Source: Stenotrophomonas sp. WZN-1 (lineage in GTDB: Bacteria; Pseudomonadota; Gammaproteobacteria; Xanthomonadales; Xanthomonadaceae). Taken from it: 64,000 bases of DNA. This document shows positions 1 through 11,729 of the stretch, in pieces. The translations under genes were made by a program, and so were the position numbers. The number at the start of each line of letters is the position of its first letter. Position 1 is the stretch's first letter. Under the pieces are notes generated by a model, which did no database searches, was not told the origin of the DNA, and saw nothing but the letters and a program-made list of their open reading frames with translations. The stretch lies in NCBI RefSeq assembly GCF_002192255.1, contig NZ_CP021768.1:762001-826000 (forward strand). Direction: 5' to 3'.

Positions 1-5
1 GCAGA

Positions 6-27
6 ACGGGCGCCCGAAGGCACCCGT
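6..27 (-). terminator. Terminator hairpin after the effector gene
   Basis: Nine-base-pair stem with a UUCG-type tetraloop read on the minus strand (one G-U pair), 27 bases past the stop of the effector gene. The 30 bases from position 1 are almost identical to those from 2365, the terminator behind ahcY. Confidence 0.7.
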
Positions 28-53
28 CCCGGCTGCGATATCGGCATCCAGGA

Positions 54-1403
54 TCAGCGCGACATCGACTGCTGCGCCTGTATCTGTTCCTGGGTCTGCC
101 GCTGCGACAGTTCGTTGTCCAGCGCCTGGCTCTGCCGCGTGCTGTCGTGCAGCGTGTGGTTCACCGCCTGCGACAGATCGACGTAAGTGCGGTGCATGGC
201 GGGATCGCCGAGCTGGCCCTGCACTGCGAACACACCCTGGTTGTCCGGCCGCGCCAGCACGGTATCGACCTGGCTCATGCCGGCCAGCTTGGACTCGTAA
301 GCCACTTGGCCTGCGGCGTTCTCGAGCTGGCTGCGGTCTTTGAACAGCGGCGACAGGCCGCCCTGGCGGCGCTGTTCTTCCAGCGTTTCCAGCTTCTCCA
401 CGACCTGCTGGTAGCGTGGGTTGTCGGCGTGGCCCGGGGTGGCCATGGTCGGTTCGGTAGCCGGCTGTTGCTGTTGCGCGATGGCCTTGTCGAGCGCACC
501 CAGCGTGGTGGCGCCGACCTTGCCATCGACGGTGAGCTGGTGCTCACGCTGGAACTGCTTGACCGCTTCCAGGGTGCCGGGCCCGAAATCGCTGTCGGCC
601 ACCAGCGGTTTGCCGTCCTTGCCCAGATAGCCCAGGTCGGCCAGCTTCTGCTGCATCGCCTGTACCTCATCGCCCCTGGCGCCGCTGACCAGTACGCCGT
701 TGCCGCCGGGCGCACTGGGCGACCCGTGCGAGGGAGCATGAGTGGGGGTGATGCCCAGCTGGGTCATGGCCCGGTCGAAGCGCTCATCGCGGCTGGTCAC
801 CGCGGCCGGCGACTGGATGCCGTACTTGGTGGCATCGACGAAGTTCTGCACGTCGCCACGGGTCGGCGGATTGCCGGCCTGGACGGTACCGCCCTGCAGC
901 TTTTCCGCGTTGCCGGCCAGATAGTTGATGAACTGCGGGCCCATGCTGCCGAACTGGTTGTCATAGTCGGCCATGGCCAGCTGCAGTTCGGGGTTGGCCG
1001 CGATGGCATCGGCAGCGGCCGGGTTGGTGGCACGCACCTTGGCGATGGCTTCATCGACGCGCCCGATGGCGCTGTCCAGCTTGTCGTTGGTGAGCTGGTC
1101 CATCTTCGCCTGCGGAATGGCCTGCAACTTGGCGTCAAGCGCGGCCAGCTGCTGGGTGCTCAATCCGCCCTGCTGGGACAGCAGTTCGATGTCAGCGGCA
1201 GTGAAACCGTTGTCGCGCAGGAAGCGCCTGGCCTGCGGATTGCCGCCGACATCGAACTGCACCAGCCCGAACGAGTAGGTGCTGGCGCCTTTCTGCGCGT
1301 AGGAGAAGTGGTCCAGGTGGCGGGTGTTGCCGCCCAGCTCCGTGTTGAGGAACAGCGTGGACAGCTGTTCGCGGGTAAGGGTGGAATCCGTTGCCATGGT
1401 CAT
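54..1403 (-). CDS. Predicted X-Tfe: type IV-secreted peptidoglycan-targeting toxin with XVIPCD
   Basis: 449 aa, no signal peptide. Residues about 9-205 resemble a lysozyme-like fold: Glu22 (NTELGG) is followed by the loop YSFGLVQFDVGG typical of that superfamily. Residues 237-306 are a PG_binding_1 domain (ARGDEVQAMQQKLADLGYL, then FQREHQLTVDGKVG). Residues about 328-449 look like the Xanthomonadales VirD4-interacting domain: FKD near 354, DTVLARPDNQGVFAVQG at 380-396, a conserved DP..HR.YVD segment, and a Gln-rich tail. Family knowledge: such proteins are delivered by the X-T4SS into rival bacteria. The lipoprotein gene 44 bases upstream would be the immunity gene. No T4SS genes lie in the window. 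Start 1403 follows an AAGGA site; ATG at 1397 is an alternative. The hydrolase activity is inferred; the catalytic residue is a guess from position. Confidence 0.85.
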   Translation of the reverse strand: MTMATDSTLTREQLSTLFLNTELGGNTRHLDHFSYAQKGASTYSFGLVQFDVGGNPQARRFLRDNGFTAADIELLSQQGGLSTQQLAALDAKLQAIPQAKMDQLTNDKLDSAIGRVDEAIAKVRATNPAAADAIAANPELQLAMADYDNQFGSMGPQFINYLAGNAEKLQGGTVQAGNPPTRGDVQNFVDATKYGIQSPAAVTSRDERFDRAMTQLGITPTHAPSHGSPSAPGGNGVLVSGARGDEVQAMQQKLADLGYLGKDGKPLVADSDFGPGTLEAVKQFQREHQLTVDGKVGATTLGALDKAIAQQQQPATEPTMATPGHADNPRYQQVVEKLETLEEQRRQGGLSPLFKDRSQLENAAGQVAYESKLAGMSQVDTVLARPDNQGVFAVQGQLGDPAMHRTYVDLSQAVNHTLHDSTRQSQALDNELSQRQTQEQIQAQQSMSR

Positions 1404-1447
1404 CGTCCTTCAATGAGGGAAAAAGCGCCGGGCGCGCCCAGCGGATG

Positions 1448-2233
1448 TCAGCCTGCGCAGTGCTGCTGGGTGAAGCCGAGCAGCTGGCGGACGGCCTGGG
1501 TGCCGTATGCGGCCGGTGCCGGTTCGAGGGCGAACTGGCCGACCATCTGGTTGCTGCACAGCTGCACGTTGCGCTTGCCGGCGGTGGTTTCCTGGATGCA
1601 GTTGGCCGCCAGCACGGCGTTGGGGCCGCCGCCCATGTTGGTGGCGGCCGTGCAGCCCAGCAGGCGGCCCTCCTGGCCGTTTTCTCCCAGCAGCGTGTTG
1701 AAGTTCGCCAGCTGGCTGTTGGGGTCGCGCAGCACCAGCAGGTCCACGCACTGCTGCTGGCCATCGGGCACTTCGCAGGCGTCCTGGTCGACCAGGCCGT
1801 CGCGCGTGGCCGACAGCACCTTCAGGCGATCGGCGAATACCTGTTGCAGGCAGTGCGCGTCACCGCACAGGTCGCGCGTGTGCTGGATCCAGCGCTGCTG
1901 CTCGGCCTGCAGCTTGTCCTTGCCGGCGGCATCGAGGGTGTCGCGTGCGGAGGCTTCGGCCGTGGCCAGCTCGCCTTCCTGCTGCGACAGGGCAGGGTCG
2001 TTGCAGATCAGGGTCTGTACCTCCGATGCCCCCTCGGCGCAGGCAGTGCTGCTGCCCGCGGCCGCTGCCGGGGTGCTGGCTGCCTTGCCGTCGGTGCTGG
2101 CCTGCCCGCTGGCTGCCGTAGTGGTGGCGCCGGCATCGCTGCCAGGTGGGCTGCAGGCGGCCAGCAGGGCCACCCAGCACAGGGTCATCAGGGGCTTCAT
2201 CGCCCGGGTCATTCGGTCACGGTTGCGCGGCAT
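1448..2233 (-). CDS. Predicted X-Tfi immunity lipoprotein (LprI/DUF1311-like)
   Basis: 261 aa lipoprotein from the ATG at 2233, which follows AAAGGACAGG. The N-terminus has a short basic region, a hydrophobic stretch and a lipobox (LLAAC). After a Thr/Ala/Ser-rich linker comes a segment with the LprI N-terminal (DUF1311) pattern: C.G....QTLICNDPALSQQEGELA and later QRWIQHTRDLCG...CLQ. The C-terminal half holds several more Cys, suggesting disulfides in the periplasm. LprI-type domains are known lysozyme inhibitors, which fits protection against the downstream lysozyme-like effector. Gene order (periplasmic lipoprotein first, effector second, same strand) matches known X-Tfi/X-Tfe pairs. Open frame extends upstream to 2398 but lacks a ribosome site there. 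Confidence 0.8.
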   Translation of the reverse strand: MPRNRDRMTRAMKPLMTLCWVALLAACSPPGSDAGATTTAASGQASTDGKAASTPAAAAGSSTACAEGASEVQTLICNDPALSQQEGELATAEASARDTLDAAGKDKLQAEQQRWIQHTRDLCGDAHCLQQVFADRLKVLSATRDGLVDQDACEVPDGQQQCVDLLVLRDPNSQLANFNTLLGENGQEGRLLGCTAATNMGGGPNAVLAANCIQETTAGKRNVQLCSNQMVGQFALEPAPAAYGTQAVRQLLGFTQQHCAG

Positions 2234-2368
2234 GTCCTGTCCTTTGGTGTCTGCGTCCCGGCGCATGGCCTGCAGTTGGCAGTCCATGGGGGCATAGAGA
2301 CTAGCAAGCGGCGTCTTAGGGCTCTGTGACAGGGCGCGCGGATCTGCTGCCGGGTGCTGCAACGCAGA

Positions 2369-2390
2369 ACGGGCGCCCGAAGGCGCCCGT
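2369..2390 (-). terminator. ahcY terminator
   Basis: Perfect nine-base-pair stem (ACGGGCGCC / GGCGCCCGT) with a four-base loop, 55 bases past the ahcY stop on the minus strand. Confidence 0.75.
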
Positions 2391-2409
2391 CCGTGCATTG
2401 CATGCCCCG

Positions 2410-2433
2410 GTAGTGCCGGCCACTGGCCGGCAC
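2410..2433. repeat. SMAG repeat
   Basis: GTAG followed by the near-perfect palindrome GTGCCGGCCA-C-TGGCCGGCAC, between the ahcY stop and its terminator. Confidence 0.75.
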
Positions 2434-2444
2434 CCCCGCAGCCA

Positions 2445-3890
<1,446 letters not shown>

Positions 3891-3955
3891 TCGTGTGCTC
3901 CGGTTGTGGGCGAGCGGGTGCTCGCATCTAGCCGGGCGCCGTTGTTACAAAGCCA

Positions 3956-4010
3956 CCTTACCGAGCCTGGCCGGGCCTCATGGGATCCGGTCGCAGCGCC
4001 CCTCGGCAGG
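3956..4010 (-). promoter_or_regulatory. SAH riboswitch upstream of ahcY
   Basis: On the minus strand the 5' part reads CCTGCCGAGGGGCGCTGCGA and the 3' part GGCCAGGCTCGGTAAGG. These are the two conserved halves of the SAH riboswitch (ahcY motif), including the CCGAG/CTCGG closing stem, with a short variable hairpin between. It begins about 6 bases after the expected transcription start and ends about 65 bases before the ahcY start. Family knowledge: the element raises expression when S-adenosylhomocysteine accumulates. Confidence 0.9.
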
Positions 4011-4022
4011 GGAGAACCCCCA

Positions 4023-4028
4023 TTATAT
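4023..4028 (-). promoter_or_regulatory. ahcY promoter -10 box
   Basis: Perfect TATAAT on the minus strand about 13 bases before the riboswitch. No good -35 match is visible. Confidence 0.6.
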
Positions 4029-4130
4029 CGCGGCCCCGGCATGACATCCCGATGACCCAACCATCGGCAGATGGGGGCGCGTGCACGGCCTGTTAAGGTC
4101 GGTGTTTTCACGCATCACACAGGTGGAACG

Positions 4131-6647
4131 ATGAGCATGCACGCGCGCCGTACGCGGCGCTGGACCGGCCTGGTCCTGTCGATGGGACTGCTGGCGGTGG
4201 CCCCGCTGGCCTGGGCCGCGGCCCCGCAGCCTGCTGCGGCGCAGGCCCCGGGCGTCAACGGCTACGAACTTCCCTCGGCGGCGCTGCAGGCGGTGGTGGA
4301 CGCACCGCGCGCGCCCTCGCTGTACCTGTCGCCACGCCGCGACGTGGCCGCGTTGATGCAGATGCCCTCGCTGCCGTCGATCCAGGTGGTGGCGCAGCCG
4401 GAACTGAAGCTGGCCGGCCTGCGCATCAACCCACGCACGTTCTCCGACAGCCGCTTCAGCTTCGGCGAGAAGCTGTGGCTGATGAACGTGGCCGATGGCA
4501 AGGAACGGCAGATCAGCGGCCTGCCGGCCAAGCTGTCGATCGCCAGCGTGATGTGGTCGCCGGACCAGAAGTGGTTGGCGTTCAATCAGGTCGATGCCGC
4601 TAGCGGCGCCAATGAACTGTGGCTGGTGGATGTGGCGGGCGGCAGCGCCCGTCGTCTGGTCGCTGGCATGAACACGGTGATCGGCAGCGGCTACCAGTGG
4701 CTGCCGGACAGCCGCGGGCTGGTGGTGTTCACCCGCCCGGCCAACCTCGGTGCGGCCCCCGCCGCCGACGGCATCCCGACCGGCCCGGCCGTGCAGCAGA
4801 CCCGCCAGGGCGAGGGCGTGGTGTCGATCCGGACCTACCAGGACCTGCTGAAGAACGAGGCGGACGCGCGTCAGTTTGATTACTACGCCACCACCCAGCC
4901 GGTGGAAGTCAGCCTGGACGGCAATACCCGCGCGATCGGCGCGGCCGGCATTTTCATGGGCTTCGCGGTGTCGCCCGATGGCCGCTTCGTGCTGCGCCAG
5001 CCGGTGCAGCGCCCGTACTCGTACGTGGTGCCGGTAAGCAGCTTCCCGCGCCGCATCGAAGTGATCGACCGTGCCAGCGGCAAGCTGGTGCACACCGTGG
5101 CGGTGCGACCGCTGGTGGAAGGCCTGCCGACCGGCAACGATGCCGAAGTGACCGGCGTACGCGATATCAGCTGGCGCGGTGACGCCGAGGCCACCCTGGT
5201 CTGGGCCGAGGCGCAGGACGGCGGCGACCCGAACAGGGACGCCAAGGTGCGTGACGCGGTGCTGATGCAGGCCGCGCCGTTCGACACGCCGCCGGTCACG
5301 TTGGCCCAGCTCGGCAGCCGCCTGGCCGGCATCAGCTGGGGCCGCGGCGACCTGGCCCTGCTGACCGAATCCTGGTGGAAGACCCGCAAGACCAAGACCT
5401 GGCTGATCGCCCCGGACAATGCCAGTGCCGAGCCGCGCCTGCTGTGGGATCGCGATGCACAGGACCGCTATGCCGATCCGGGCCGGCCGCTGCTGGCCAG
5501 TGACGAGCGGGGCCGTTCGCTGCTGCAGACCAGCCCCGATGGCAGCAGCCTGTACCTGGCCGGTGCCGGTGCATCGCCGGAGGGCGATCGTCCGTTCGTG
5601 GACCGCTTCGACATCGCCACGGGTAAAGCCACCCGCCTGTTCCACTCGCAGGCGCCGAGCTATGCACTGCCGGTGGCGTTGCTGGACGACCAGGCCAGCT
5701 CGCTGCTGCTGAGCCGCGAGAGCCCGGACGAGCCGGCCAACTTCTACGTGCAATCGCTGGCCGATGCAGGCGCTGCGCCACGTGCGCTGACCCACTTCGC
5801 CCATCCGTTGCCGCAGCTGAAGGGCGTGCAGAAGGAGCAGATCCGCTACAAGCGCAAGGATGGCGTCGACCTGACCGCAACCCTGCTGCTGCCGCCGGGC
5901 TACGACCCGAAGCGCGATGGCCCGCGCCCGCTGCTGATGTGGGCCTACCCGGGTGAGTTCAAGAGCGCGGCCGCGGCCAGCCAGGTCACCGATTCGCCGT
6001 ACCGCTTCAACGCGGTCAGCTACTGGGGCCCGCAGGCGTTCCTGGCCAAGGGCTACGTGGTGCTGGCCAGCCCGTCGATGCCGATCATCGGTGAGGGCGA
6101 CAAGGAGCCGAACGACACCTATATCGAACAGCTGGTGGCCAACGCGCAGGCGGCCGTCGATGAAGTGGTGCGCCGTGGTGTGACCGATCGCGATCACATC
6201 GCCATCGGTGGCCATTCCTACGGTGCGTTCATGACCGCCAACCTGCTGGCACACACCCGCCTGTTCAAGGCCGGCATCGCACGCAGCGGCGCCTACAACC
6301 GCACGCTCACCCCGTTCGGCTTCCAGGCCGAGGAGCGCAACTACTGGCAGGCGCAGGACGTCTACCAGAAGATGGCGCCGTTCAATTACGCCGACCGGAT
6401 CAAGGATCCGATCCTGTTCATCCACGGCGTGGACGACAACAACTCCGGCACGTTCCCGATCCAGAGCGAGCGCATGTTCGCTGCGGTAAAGGGCCTGGGT
6501 GGCACCGCGCGGCTGGTGATGCTGCCGAACGAGTCGCACGCGTACCGCGCTCGCGAATCGATCATGACCATGCTGGCCGAGAGCGAGCGCTGGCTGGAGC
6601 AGACCATCGGCCCGGCCGAGCAGGGCAAGGCGAAGAAGAAGCGCTGA
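4131..6647 (+). CDS. S9 family peptidase (prolyl oligopeptidase type, probably S9D), exported
   Basis: 838 aa from the ATG at 4131, six bases behind AGGTGGA. A basic N-terminus and hydrophobic stretch ending AWAAAP form a signal peptide, so the enzyme is probably periplasmic. The first two thirds carry WD-like repeats of a beta-propeller. The C-terminal alpha/beta-hydrolase domain shows the serine nucleophile in GGHSYGA (Ser696), the acid region HGVDDNNSG and the histidine in NESHAY. Family knowledge: these peptidases cut short peptides at Pro or Glu; the sequence favours the S9D (glutamyl) branch but substrate is not certain. Divergent from ahcY; followed by a SMAG repeat. Confidence 0.9.
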   Translation: MSMHARRTRRWTGLVLSMGLLAVAPLAWAAAPQPAAAQAPGVNGYELPSAALQAVVDAPRAPSLYLSPRRDVAALMQMPSLPSIQVVAQPELKLAGLRINPRTFSDSRFSFGEKLWLMNVADGKERQISGLPAKLSIASVMWSPDQKWLAFNQVDAASGANELWLVDVAGGSARRLVAGMNTVIGSGYQWLPDSRGLVVFTRPANLGAAPAADGIPTGPAVQQTRQGEGVVSIRTYQDLLKNEADARQFDYYATTQPVEVSLDGNTRAIGAAGIFMGFAVSPDGRFVLRQPVQRPYSYVVPVSSFPRRIEVIDRASGKLVHTVAVRPLVEGLPTGNDAEVTGVRDISWRGDAEATLVWAEAQDGGDPNRDAKVRDAVLMQAAPFDTPPVTLAQLGSRLAGISWGRGDLALLTESWWKTRKTKTWLIAPDNASAEPRLLWDRDAQDRYADPGRPLLASDERGRSLLQTSPDGSSLYLAGAGASPEGDRPFVDRFDIATGKATRLFHSQAPSYALPVALLDDQASSLLLSRESPDEPANFYVQSLADAGAAPRALTHFAHPLPQLKGVQKEQIRYKRKDGVDLTATLLLPPGYDPKRDGPRPLLMWAYPGEFKSAAAASQVTDSPYRFNAVSYWGPQAFLAKGYVVLASPSMPIIGEGDKEPNDTYIEQLVANAQAAVDEVVRRGVTDRDHIAIGGHSYGAFMTANLLAHTRLFKAGIARSGAYNRTLTPFGFQAEERNYWQAQDVYQKMAPFNYADRIKDPILFIHGVDDNNSGTFPIQSERMFAAVKGLGGTARLVMLPNESHAYRARESIMTMLAESERWLEQTIGPAEQGKAKKKR

Positions 6648-6656
6648 CCGGACCCG

Positions 6657-6683
6657 GTAGTGCCGGCCAACGGCCGGCACTAC
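6657..6683. repeat. SMAG repeat
   Basis: GTAGTGCCGGCC-AAC-GGCCGGCACTAC, palindromic including both GTAG ends; between the S9 peptidase and ppc. Confidence 0.75.
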
Positions 6684-6773
6684 CAGATGAAACCATTTTT
6701 GCATCGCAGCACGACGCCCGTTCTGGTTTAGGCTTGGGGCCTGGATCCGTTGACCGAGGCCTGTGCGTCGCCG

Positions 6774-9485
6774 ATGAACGAGTACCGCAGCAGCATCGAG
6801 TTTGCTTCTCCCGATCTTCCGCTTCGCGATGACGTGCGCCGGCTCGGTGCACTGGTCGGCGACCTGCTGGTTGAACAGGTATCGGCGGCCTTCCTCGACG
6901 ATGTCGAGGATGTGCGCACCCGCGCCATCGCCCGCCGCGAGAACCAGGCGCCGCTGTCGGAGCTGGCCGATGGCCTGGCCGGGCGCACGCCGCAGCAGGC
7001 AGAAACCATGGTGCGGGCCTTCAGCACCTACTTCCAGGTGGTCAACATCGCCGAACGCGTGCATCGCATCCGCCGTCGCCGTGACTACCAGCGTGCCGGT
7101 ACCGCCGGTGCGCAGCCCGATGGCCTGCAGGATGCGCTGCAGCACCTGAAGGCGCAGGGCGTGGGCATGGACGAGCTGGCGCTGTGGCTGCCCCGCATCG
7201 ACATTGAACCGGTGTTCACCGCGCACCCGACCGAAGCGGTGCGCCGTGCGCTGCTGGAGAAAGAGCAGCTGATGGTGGCCAGCCTGGTCGACAACCTCGA
7301 CGGCCAGCGCACGCCGGGAGAAGCCGCCGCCGATGCTGCGCGGTTCCGCATGGCGCTCACCGCCTCATGGCAGACCACCGATTCCTCGCCGGTGCGGCCT
7401 ACCGTGGATGACGAGCGCGAGCACGTCGGCTTCTATCTGGTGCAGGTGCTGTACCGGGTGATCCCGGTGCTGTACGAATCGCTGCAGCAGGCGCTGCGCG
7501 ATACCTACGGCGAAGAACTGCCACTGCCGCGCCTGCTGCGTTTCGGCACCTGGGTGGGCGGTGACATGGATGGCAACCCGAACGTGGATGCCCATACCAT
7601 CCGCAATACGCTGGATGCGCAGCGGCAGGCGGTGCTCGGGCGCTACCAGAAGGAGTTGCTGCAGCTGGCCAGCCTGCTCAGCCAGTCCACCGAGCGGGTG
7701 GGCGTGAGCGATGCGCTGCAGGCGCGCGTGGTGCAGTACCAACAGTTGCTGCCGCAGGTGCAGTCGCGCCCGCGCCATGCTGACATGCCGTACCGCCTGC
7801 TCAACGACCGCATGCGCGCACGCCTGCAGGCGACGCTGGACGATGGCGAGGGTGCTTACGCCGGCCCGGATGAACTGATCGACGACCTGCAGCTGATCCT
7901 GGACAGCCTGCGCGCGAACCGCGGCGAGCATGCTGGTGGCTTCGCCGTGCAGCGCCTGCTGTGGCGGGTGAAGACCTTTGGCTTCCACCTGGCGCGGTTG
8001 GACGTGCGCCAGGAATCGAGCGTGCACGCGCGCGCGCTGGCCATCGTGCTGGGCGGCGATACAGCGTGGGACGGTCTGGATGCATTGGGTCGCGCGCACC
8101 TGCTGGCGCCGCATGCCAGTGGTGACACGCCATTGCCGAAGGGCGACGACGAAGGCAACCGGCGACTGGACGCGGTGTTCGCGGCGCTGGCCGATGCGCG
8201 TGCGCGCCATGGTGGCGATGCGCTGGGCAGCTACATCATCTCGATGGCACACGACCGCAGCGACGTGCTGGCCGTGCTGGCGCTGGCGCGCCGCGGCGGC
8301 CTGGTGGGAGAGGGCGACACGGTGCCGCTGGATATCGCGCCGCTGTTCGAGACGGTGGATGACCTCAAGCGTGGCACCGCGACCCTGCGCGATCTGTTGG
8401 CAGACCCGGTGTACCGCGCGCACCTGCATGCACGCGATGACGTGCAGATGGTGATGCTGGGCTATTCGGACAGCAGCAAGGACGGCGGCATCGCCGCTTC
8501 GCGCTGGGGCCTGCAGCGTGCGCAGGTGGAACTGCTGGAGGTGGCGGCCGAGGCCGGCATCCGCCTGACCTTCTTCCATGGCCGTGGTGGTTCGATCAGC
8601 CGCGGTGGCGGCAAGACCACGCACGCGGTGGATGCGTCGCCGCGCGGCAGCATCGATGGCCGCCTGCGGGTGACCGAGCAGGGCGAGGTGATCCACCGCA
8701 AGTACGGCATCCGTGCGCTGGCCCTGCGCTCGCTGGAACAGGCCACCGGTGCGGTGCTGCGCGCCAGCCTGCGCCCGCGCGCCGCCGAGCCCCGCGAGGA
8801 TGACTGGCGGCCGGTGATGGATGCGGTCGCCTCTGCCAGCAGCGAGGTGTATCGCGCGTTCGTTGGCCAGGCCGGCTTCATGGACTACTTCCGCACCGCC
8901 ACGCCGATCGACGTGATCGAACGGATGACGCTGGGCTCGCGGCCGTCGCGCCGGCTCGGCCAGGACGCCGCGCTGGGCAACCTGCGTGCGATTCCGTGGG
9001 TGTTCGCCTGGAGCCAGGCGCGTGCGGTGATTCCCGGTTGGTACGGCGTGGGCAGTGGCCTGCAGGCGGCGGTTGATGCTGGTCACGAACAGACCCTGCG
9101 CGATATGGCGCGGGACTGGCCGTTCTTCCGTACGTTCCTGGACGACATCGCGATGGTGCTGTCCAAGGGCGATATCACCATTGCCGAGCAGTTCTCGCTG
9201 TTGTCGGGTGATCTGCACGAGCGTTTCTTCCCGCAGGTGCAGCGCGAACTGGAACTCACCCGGCACTGGCTGCTGGCGCTGATGGACCAGCAGACGCTGC
9301 TCGACCACGATGCGCGGCTGGCGCTGTCGATCCGCCTGCGCAATCCCTACGTCGATCCGATCAGCGTGCTGCAGGTGGACCTGTTGCAGCGCTGGCGAGC
9401 CAGCGGACGCGAGGATGACGACCTGCTGCGTGCGCTGGTGGCGTGCGTGAACGGTGTTTCGCAGGGTGTGCAGAACACCGGTTGA
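6774..9485 (+). CDS. ppc: Phosphoenolpyruvate carboxylase
   Basis: 903 aa from ATG 6774. Makes oxaloacetate from PEP and bicarbonate, replenishing the TCA cycle; cytoplasmic. All signatures are present in order: catalytic His segment [32 protein letters not shown], the glycine-rich [13 protein letters not shown], and the C-terminal QNTG needed for activity. Length is normal. An in-frame TTG at 6750 would add eight residues; the ATG gives the usual MNEYRSS start but neither has a strong ribosome site. Confidence 0.97.
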   Translation: MNEYRSSIEFASPDLPLRDDVRRLGALVGDLLVEQVSAAFLDDVEDVRTRAIARRENQAPLSELADGLAGRTPQQAETMVRAFSTYFQVVNIAERVHRIRRRRDYQRAGTAGAQPDGLQDALQHLKAQGVGMDELALWLPRIDIEPVFTAHPTEAVRRALLEKEQLMVASLVDNLDGQRTPGEAAADAARFRMALTASWQTTDSSPVRPTVDDEREHVGFYLVQVLYRVIPVLYESLQQALRDTYGEELPLPRLLRFGTWVGGDMDGNPNVDAHTIRNTLDAQRQAVLGRYQKELLQLASLLSQSTERVGVSDALQARVVQYQQLLPQVQSRPRHADMPYRLLNDRMRARLQATLDDGEGAYAGPDELIDDLQLILDSLRANRGEHAGGFAVQRLLWRVKTFGFHLARLDVRQESSVHARALAIVLGGDTAWDGLDALGRAHLLAPHASGDTPLPKGDDEGNRRLDAVFAALADARARHGGDALGSYIISMAHDRSDVLAVLALARRGGLVGEGDTVPLDIAPLFETVDDLKRGTATLRDLLADPVYRAHLHARDDVQMVMLGYSDSSKDGGIAASRWGLQRAQVELLEVAAEAGIRLTFFHGRGGSISRGGGKTTHAVDASPRGSIDGRLRVTEQGEVIHRKYGIRALALRSLEQATGAVLRASLRPRAAEPREDDWRPVMDAVASASSEVYRAFVGQAGFMDYFRTATPIDVIERMTLGSRPSRRLGQDAALGNLRAIPWVFAWSQARAVIPGWYGVGSGLQAAVDAGHEQTLRDMARDWPFFRTFLDDIAMVLSKGDITIAEQFSLLSGDLHERFFPQVQRELELTRHWLLALMDQQTLLDHDARLALSIRLRNPYVDPISVLQVDLLQRWRASGREDDDLLRALVACVNGVSQGVQNTG

Positions 9486-9494
9486 TCCGCATCC

Positions 9495-9516
9495 GCCGGG
9501 CATGGCCCGGCGCTAC
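9495..9516. repeat. SMAG repeat
   Basis: GCCGGGCATGGCCCGGC followed by GCTAC (GTAG on the other strand), just after ppc. Confidence 0.65.
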
Positions 9517-9528
9517 CCGCCTCGGTGG

Positions 9529-9548
9529 GTGCGGGGCTTGCCCCGCAC
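9529..9548. terminator. Shared terminator between ppc and the thioesterase gene
   Basis: GTGCGGGG-CTTG-CCCCGCAC, a perfect eight-base-pair hairpin between two convergent genes; no strong U-run on either side. Confidence 0.55.
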
Positions 9549-9552
9549 GCCC

Positions 9553-10059
9553 TCACTCTTCGGGTGACGGCGGGTTCGATGCCAGCAGTTCCAGATGGCG
9601 CTGCTCCATTTCCTGGCGCAGCTGGCGGCGGATCAGTGCGGCTGCCTGGCGGCGCTTCTCGTCCGACGTGACCGGCTGCAGGGGCGGCACCGGTGTCGGG
9701 CGGCCTTCCTCATCCACGGCCACCATGGTGAAGAAGCAGCTGTTGGCGTGGCGAACGCTGCGCTTGAGGATGTCCTCGGCCACCACCTTGATGCCGATTT
9801 CCATCGACGAGGTGCCGGTATGGTTCACCGAGGCCAGGAAGGTGACCAGCTCGCCCACCGCGATCGGCTGGCGGAACATCACCTGGTCCACTGACAGGGT
9901 GACCACGTAGCTGCCGGCGTAACGGCTGGCGCAGGCGTAGGCGACCTGGTCGAGCAGGCGCAGGATGGCGCCGCCGTGGACCTTGCCGGAGAAATTGGCC
10001 ATCTCCGGCGACATCAGCACGGTCATGGACAGCTGGTGGGTTTTCAGTTCGGTCGACAT
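9553..10059 (-). CDS. Acyl-CoA thioesterase, hotdog fold (YciA-like)
   Basis: 168 aa. Single hotdog domain: the helix-start motif NFSGKVHGGAILRLLDQVAYACA and the strand QVMFRQPIAVGELVTFLASVNHTG match YciA/BACH-type acyl-CoA thioesterases, which release CoA from acyl-CoAs in the cytoplasm. The C-terminal stretch (PLQPVTSDEKRRQAAALIRRQLRQEMEQRH) is a charged helix. Acyl-chain preference cannot be read from sequence. Monocistronic, converging on ppc, with a SMAG repeat just upstream. Confidence 0.88.
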   Translation of the reverse strand: MSTELKTHQLSMTVLMSPEMANFSGKVHGGAILRLLDQVAYACASRYAGSYVVTLSVDQVMFRQPIAVGELVTFLASVNHTGTSSMEIGIKVVAEDILKRSVRHANSCFFTMVAVDEEGRPTPVPPLQPVTSDEKRRQAAALIRRQLRQEMEQRHLELLASNPPSPEE

Positions 10060-10081
10060 GGGGCGATTGTATCGGCAACGG

Positions 10082-10104
10082 GTAGTGCCGGCCGCTGGCC
10101 GGCA
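10082..10104. repeat. SMAG repeat
   Basis: GTAGTGCCGGCC-GCT-GGCCGGCA. First half of an inverted SMAG pair between metK and the thioesterase gene. Confidence 0.7.
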
Positions 10105-10136
10105 ACCACGCGATTGTTTCCGGAGGCCATGAAAAA

Positions 10137-10158
10137 GCCGGCCAGCGGCCGGCTCTAC
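10137..10158. repeat. SMAG repeat, inverted partner of 10082
   Basis: GCCGGCCAGCGGCCGGC followed by TCTAC; opposite orientation to the copy at 10082. Confidence 0.7.
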
Positions 10159-10167
10159 CAGAAGCAG

Positions 10168-10189
10168 AAGGGCCGCGTGAGCGGCCCTT
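10168..10189 (-). terminator. metK terminator
   Basis: Perfect hairpin AAGGGCCGC-GTGA-GCGGCCCTT, 9 bases beyond the metK stop on the minus strand. Confidence 0.75.
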
Positions 10190-10197
10190 CGTGTTTC

Positions 10198-11409
<1,212 letters not shown>

Positions 11410-11451
11410 CAGGCGTAATATCCCTTGATTCGGATGGAAAGATGGGCGCGC

Positions 11452-11457
11452 ATGATA
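11452..11457 (-). promoter_or_regulatory. Possible metK -10 box
   Basis: TATCAT on the minus strand, 42 bases before the metK start, with a weak TGCACA -35 sixteen bases upstream. The rest of the 320-base gap between metK and the next gene holds nothing else I recognise. Confidence 0.4.
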
Positions 11458-11729
11458 CACGGGGTGCGCCGCCTGTGCATTGTGAACCTGTACCGGTTGC
11501 CGGTGGTTAAGCCCGCGTAGGCCCGGCAGGGGCCGTCCGGCCGGGATTGGGGCCCAGCCTCGAGGCCCAGTGTTCCACCAGCGTGACAACGCAGCGGGCT
11601 GCTACCGGCCCCGACTGCGCGGGCCACAACGCCCGCCAGGGAGCGTCCGGCCGTCATCGTTCTGCCCCGGAACCGCCATCTGGCTGCCGCTTGCCGGGCG
11701 CAGGCTGTCGGCCAATCCGGCCGCCGGGC

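Noticed and set aside
4023..7226. Very long open frame (over 1000 codons) on the minus strand
   Set aside because: It lies opposite the S9 peptidase and ppc, both fully supported by motifs; its translation is Arg/His/Gln-rich without any domain, as expected for antisense of GC-rich genes.
11410..11729. SAM riboswitch ahead of metK
   Set aside because: No SAM-I, SAM-II or SAM-IV core could be matched in the leader.
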